Source: Marinosulfonomonas sp.
GTDB taxonomy: Bacteria; Pseudomonadota; Alphaproteobacteria; Rhodobacterales; Rhodobacteraceae
Assembly: GCA_026989405.1 (NCBI GenBank)
Contig: JALSJL010000015.1
Location: forward strand, 1 to 34,492
Direction of reading: 5' to 3'
DNA length: 34,492 bases
In this document: one piece after another, positions 32,162-34,492 of the stretch
Layout of the letters: each line of letters opens with the position of its first letter
How positions within the stretch are numbered: the stretch's first letter is position 1
Notes under the pieces: generated by a model
Databases searched by the model: none
What the model was told of the DNA's origin: nothing
Seen by the model: only the letters and a program-made list of their open reading frames with translations
Program-made: the position numbers and the translations under genes

Positions 32162-32196
32162 AGAAATAATATAGTGGAATTATTTCTGAAGATCAA
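32162..32196 (-). promoter_or_regulatory. Promoter and operator of the RES-Xre module
   Basis: On the minus strand: TTGATC (plus 32191-32196), a 17-bp spacer and TATATT (32168-32173, five of six -10 matches), 24 bp before the antitoxin ATG. A perfect 9-bp inverted repeat AGAAATAAT/ATTATTTCT (32162-32170, 32179-32187; centres 17 bp apart) covers the -10 and most of the spacer, as expected for an autorepressor site. The segment is strikingly AT-rich against the surrounding GC-rich DNA. Confidence 0.75.
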
Positions 32197-32274
32197 TAGT
32201 CGACGGCTTTCCCGCCAGATGTATCGTGCAAGGAAGCTGTTGACGGGCCATCAATGCAGCGCCCGCCGCGCCGG

Positions 32275-33303
32275 TCAGCTGCGAATCGTTTCGATCATCA
32301 ACGCCACATTTTCCGGGTCGGCGTCAGGTGTGATGCCATGGCCAAGGTTGAAGACATGCGGGCCGCCGCGGAATGTTTCGACAATGTGCCGGGTTTCGTC
32401 GATCAGCGGCTGGCCGCCGGTCACCATGTGCCCCGGTGCCAGGTTGCCCTGCACACAGCCGTCGACCTGCACATTTTCTGCAACCCAACGCGCCGACACC
32501 GAGTTGTCGACCGCCAGGCAATCGGCGCCCGTTGCCCTGGCAAATCCGACATAACGCGCGCCCGCTTCGCGCGGAAAGGCGATCACCGGCACGGCGGGGT
32601 GGCGTGCCTTGAGTGCGGCAATGATCCGTTTTGCCGGCGCCAGCGCATAGGCGTCGAAATCATCGCCCGCAAGCGATCCGGCCCAGCTGTCAAACAGCTT
32701 CACGACCTCGGCCCCGGCCTCGATCTGGGCCGACAGATAGGCGATCGTGGCTTCGGTGATCAGCTCCAGCAAGCGTTCAAACGTGGCGCGGTCTTGCTGG
32801 ATCAAGGCGTGTGCCGGGCCCTGATCGGGCGTGCCGCGACCGGCGATCATGTAGGTGGCAACGGTCCACGGGGCACCGGCAAAGCCGATGAGCGTGGTCT
32901 CGTCAGGCAGTTCGCGGGCAAGTATGCGCACCGTTTCATAGATCGGTGAAAGGTGTTCATGGATGGCATCCGCCGGCTTCAGGCGGGCCAGGTCGCCGGG
33001 GGTCGTGACCGTGGAAAGCCGGGGGCCTTCGCCGGTTTCGAACCACAGGTCGGCCCCAAGCGCCTGCGGCACCAGCAAGATGTCGGCAAACAGGATGGCC
33101 GCATCAAAGCCAAAGCGGCGAATTGGCTGCAAGGTCACTTCGGCCGCCAGATCAGGCGTGTAGCAAAGCGACAGAAAATCGCCGGCCTGCGCACGGGTCG
33201 CGCGGTATTCCGGCAGGTATCGCCCGGCCTGACGCATCATCCAGACCGGCGGAACGGGCAGGGTCTCGCCCGCCAGCGCGCGCAGCAACAGCTTGTTGTT
33301 CAC
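32275..33303 (-). CDS. hemE: Uroporphyrinogen decarboxylase
   Basis: A 342-residue enzyme that converts uroporphyrinogen III to coproporphyrinogen III. The N-terminal signature PPVWMMRQAGRYLPEYRATR (with the substrate-binding Arg residues) and the FADILLVPQALG block carrying the catalytic Asp are intact. GFAGAPWTVATYMI and the C-terminal HVFNLGHGI complete the family pattern. The start is GTG at 33303, preceded by AAGGG with about 8-nt spacing. It is transcribed divergently from hemC across 109 bp, and it converges on nothing: the antitoxin promoter follows 79 bp downstream on the same strand. Confidence 0.96.
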   Translation of the reverse strand: MNNKLLLRALAGETLPVPPVWMMRQAGRYLPEYRATRAQAGDFLSLCYTPDLAAEVTLQPIRRFGFDAAILFADILLVPQALGADLWFETGEGPRLSTVTTPGDLARLKPADAIHEHLSPIYETVRILARELPDETTLIGFAGAPWTVATYMIAGRGTPDQGPAHALIQQDRATFERLLELITEATIAYLSAQIEAGAEVVKLFDSWAGSLAGDDFDAYALAPAKRIIAALKARHPAVPVIAFPREAGARYVGFARATGADCLAVDNSVSARWVAENVQVDGCVQGNLAPGHMVTGGQPLIDETRHIVETFRGGPHVFNLGHGITPDADPENVALMIETIRS

Positions 33304-33376
33304 TTTGATGCCCTTCCCAAGGTGGTTTCGCCCCGGTGGTCTTGCGCCCGCGCCGATTTGTCAAGGCGCTGGATGG

Positions 33377-33405
33377 TTGTCACGCCGAAGTGACGCAAGT
33401 ATCAG
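33377..33405 (+). promoter_or_regulatory. Candidate promoter for hemC
   Basis: TTGTCA (33377-33382, five of six), a 17-bp spacer and TATCAG (33400-33405, four of six) lie so close to the ATG at 33413 that the transcript would be leaderless or nearly so. Confidence 0.3.
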
Positions 33406-33412
33406 GGCTGTC

Positions 33413-34357
33413 ATGACACATGCCCTGCCATCCCCCGGCCACCCCTTGAAGATCGGCACCCGCGGCTCGCCGCTGGCGCTTGCACAGGCGCGCGAAACGC
33501 GGTCGCGGCTGATGGCCGCGTTCGATCTGCCCGAAGATGCCTTTGCCATCGTGGTCATCTCGACCACCGGTGACCGCGTGCAGGACCGCCCCCTGAAAGA
33601 CCTGGGCGGCAAGGGGCTGTTTACCCGCGAGATCGAGGACGACCTGCTCAGCGGCAAGATCGACATTGCCGTGCATTCGATGAAGGACATGCCGGTCCTG
33701 CAGCCCTCGGGCCTCGTGCTGGATTGCTATCTGCCCCGCGAGGACGAGCGCGATGCGTTCATTTCGCTCGATGGCGGGGCGCTGGCGGACCTGCCGGAAG
33801 GCGCACGGGTTGGCACCTCCAGCCTGCGCCGCAGGGCGCAGTTGCTGCACCGGCGGCCAGACCTGAACATCGTGGAATTTCGCGGAAATGTTCAGACCCG
33901 CTTGCGAAAACTGCAAGACGGTGTGGCGCGGGCGACGTTTCTGGCGATGGCCGGGCTGAACCGGCTGGGCATGGCAGAGGTGCCACGCACAGCGATCGCG
34001 CCCGACGCGATGCTTCCGGCGGTTGCGCAGGGCGCCATCGGGATCGAGCGGCGCGCCGATGACCGCGCGACAGCCGGGCTGCTCGAGGCGATTCATGACA
34101 CGCCAACCGGGCTTCGCCTGGCGGCCGAGCGCGCCTTTCTTGCCGCGCTCGATGGCTCTTGCCAGACGCCAATAGCCGGGCTTGCGGAACTTGACGGTGG
34201 CACGTTGCGGCTGCGTGGGGAAATATTGCGCACCGACGGGTCCGAAGCGCATGCCGATGATGTGTCCGGCCCGGTGCAGGATGGCGCAGAAATCGGGCGC
34301 GTCATGGCGCAGGGTCTGCTGGCGCGCGCCGGTGACGGGTTTTTTGACTGGCGCTGA
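33413..34357 (+). CDS. hemC: Hydroxymethylbilane synthase (porphobilinogen deaminase)
   Basis: A 314-residue enzyme that joins four porphobilinogens into hydroxymethylbilane. The conserved features are KIGTRGSPLALAQA at 13-26, the GKGLFTREIE block with the region preceding the catalytic Asp (KIDIAVHSMKDMP, 82-94), and GTSSLRRRAQLL at 134-144. RGNVQTRL follows, as does Cys250 in DGSCQTPIAG, which carries the dipyrromethane cofactor. The ATG at 33413 gives the usual N-terminus. It diverges from hemE and converges on the FAD-oxidase gene at the window end, 8 bp away. Confidence 0.96.
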   Translation: MTHALPSPGHPLKIGTRGSPLALAQARETRSRLMAAFDLPEDAFAIVVISTTGDRVQDRPLKDLGGKGLFTREIEDDLLSGKIDIAVHSMKDMPVLQPSGLVLDCYLPREDERDAFISLDGGALADLPEGARVGTSSLRRRAQLLHRRPDLNIVEFRGNVQTRLRKLQDGVARATFLAMAGLNRLGMAEVPRTAIAPDAMLPAVAQGAIGIERRADDRATAGLLEAIHDTPTGLRLAAERAFLAALDGSCQTPIAGLAELDGGTLRLRGEILRTDGSEAHADDVSGPVQDGAEIGRVMAQGLLARAGDGFFDWR

Positions 34358-34365
34358 GGCGCGTG

Positions 34366-34492
34366 TCAGCCGTCCGGCAGCACCTTGCCGGGGTTCAGGA
34401 TGTTCTCCGGGTCCAGTGTCTTCTTGAGCGCGCGCATGACATCCAGCGCCACCGGATCCTTGCCGCGCCGCATGGTGCCCAGCTTGGACAGG
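34366..34492 (-). CDS. FAD-linked oxidase, C-terminal fragment (partial at window end)
   Basis: The last 41 codons of a gene running off the window. They read LSKLGTMRRGKDPVALDVMR followed by ALKKTLDPENILNPGKVLPDG and stop at 34366. The ending LDPxNILNPGKV is characteristic of the C-terminal domain of GlcD/D-lactate dehydrogenase-type FAD-linked oxidases. The substrate cannot be told from this fragment. Confidence 0.85.
   Translation of the reverse strand, partial: LSKLGTMRRGKDPVALDVMRALKKTLDPENILNPGKVLPDG

Noticed and set aside
1..34492. CRISPR arrays, tRNA genes, insertion sequences, prophage genes
   Set aside because: I looked for regularly spaced repeats, tRNA-like cloverleaf ends, transposase motifs and phage genes on both strands and found none.

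Overview
The window looks like chromosome from a high-GC alphaproteobacterium, most likely a member of the Rhodobacteraceae (Roseobacter/Paracoccaceae type). The evidence is the VPLPA-CTERM sorting tail, a DUF1013/TrcR-type regulator, a YejABEF peptide importer, a CycM-like membrane-anchored cytochrome c, and a small 4.5S-type SRP RNA. Genes are densely packed and mostly housekeeping. I see no insertion sequence, prophage, integron, CRISPR array, tRNA or rRNA.

Layout. 1-527 holds no convincing gene. 528-3225: a VPLPA-CTERM surface protein, a convergent secreted RNase T2, a TrcR-like regulator and a small unknown. 3388-7623 (minus): an operon dnaX - ybaB - recR - TPR protein (replication clamp loader, nucleoid protein, recombination mediator). 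7806-10827: a small membrane protein, then rsgA - rsmJ - agmatinase-family gene (minus); rsgA is preceded by its own candidate promoter and a mini-ORF. 11058-12946 (minus): a CcdA-like membrane protein coupled to an MFS transporter. About 13091-13184 (minus): the SRP RNA gene with a good promoter. 13263-15239: cpdB (Tat-exported nucleotidase). 15458-18450: nudC, an SRPBCC protein, pheA (minus) and a cytochrome c. 18697-24494: yejA-yejB-yejE-yejF, a complete oligopeptide/microcin-C-type ABC importer. 24624-26924 (minus): a D,D-carboxypeptidase and a HAD hydrolase. 27055-29234: clpS, an RsmC-like methyltransferase and a degenerate SDR. 29456-34357: a lipoprotein, then three haem genes (hemF, hemE, hemC) interrupted by a RES-Xre toxin-antitoxin module. 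The window ends inside a FAD-linked oxidase.

How the parts fit. hemC, hemE and hemF cover porphobilinogen deamination, uroporphyrinogen decarboxylation and aerobic coproporphyrinogen oxidation. dnaX/ybaB/recR is the usual replication-repair cluster. rsgA, rsmJ and the RsmC-like gene serve 30S ribosome maturation, and clpS and the SRP RNA serve protein turnover and targeting. The accessory part is the RES-Xre module at 30949-32196. It has a recognisable promoter overlapped by a 9-bp inverted-repeat operator. Two related structured palindromic repeats flank the toxin gene, one of them lying between antitoxin and toxin. That arrangement, the rsgA leader mini-ORF and the SDR that has lost its catalytic lysine are the points most worth checking.
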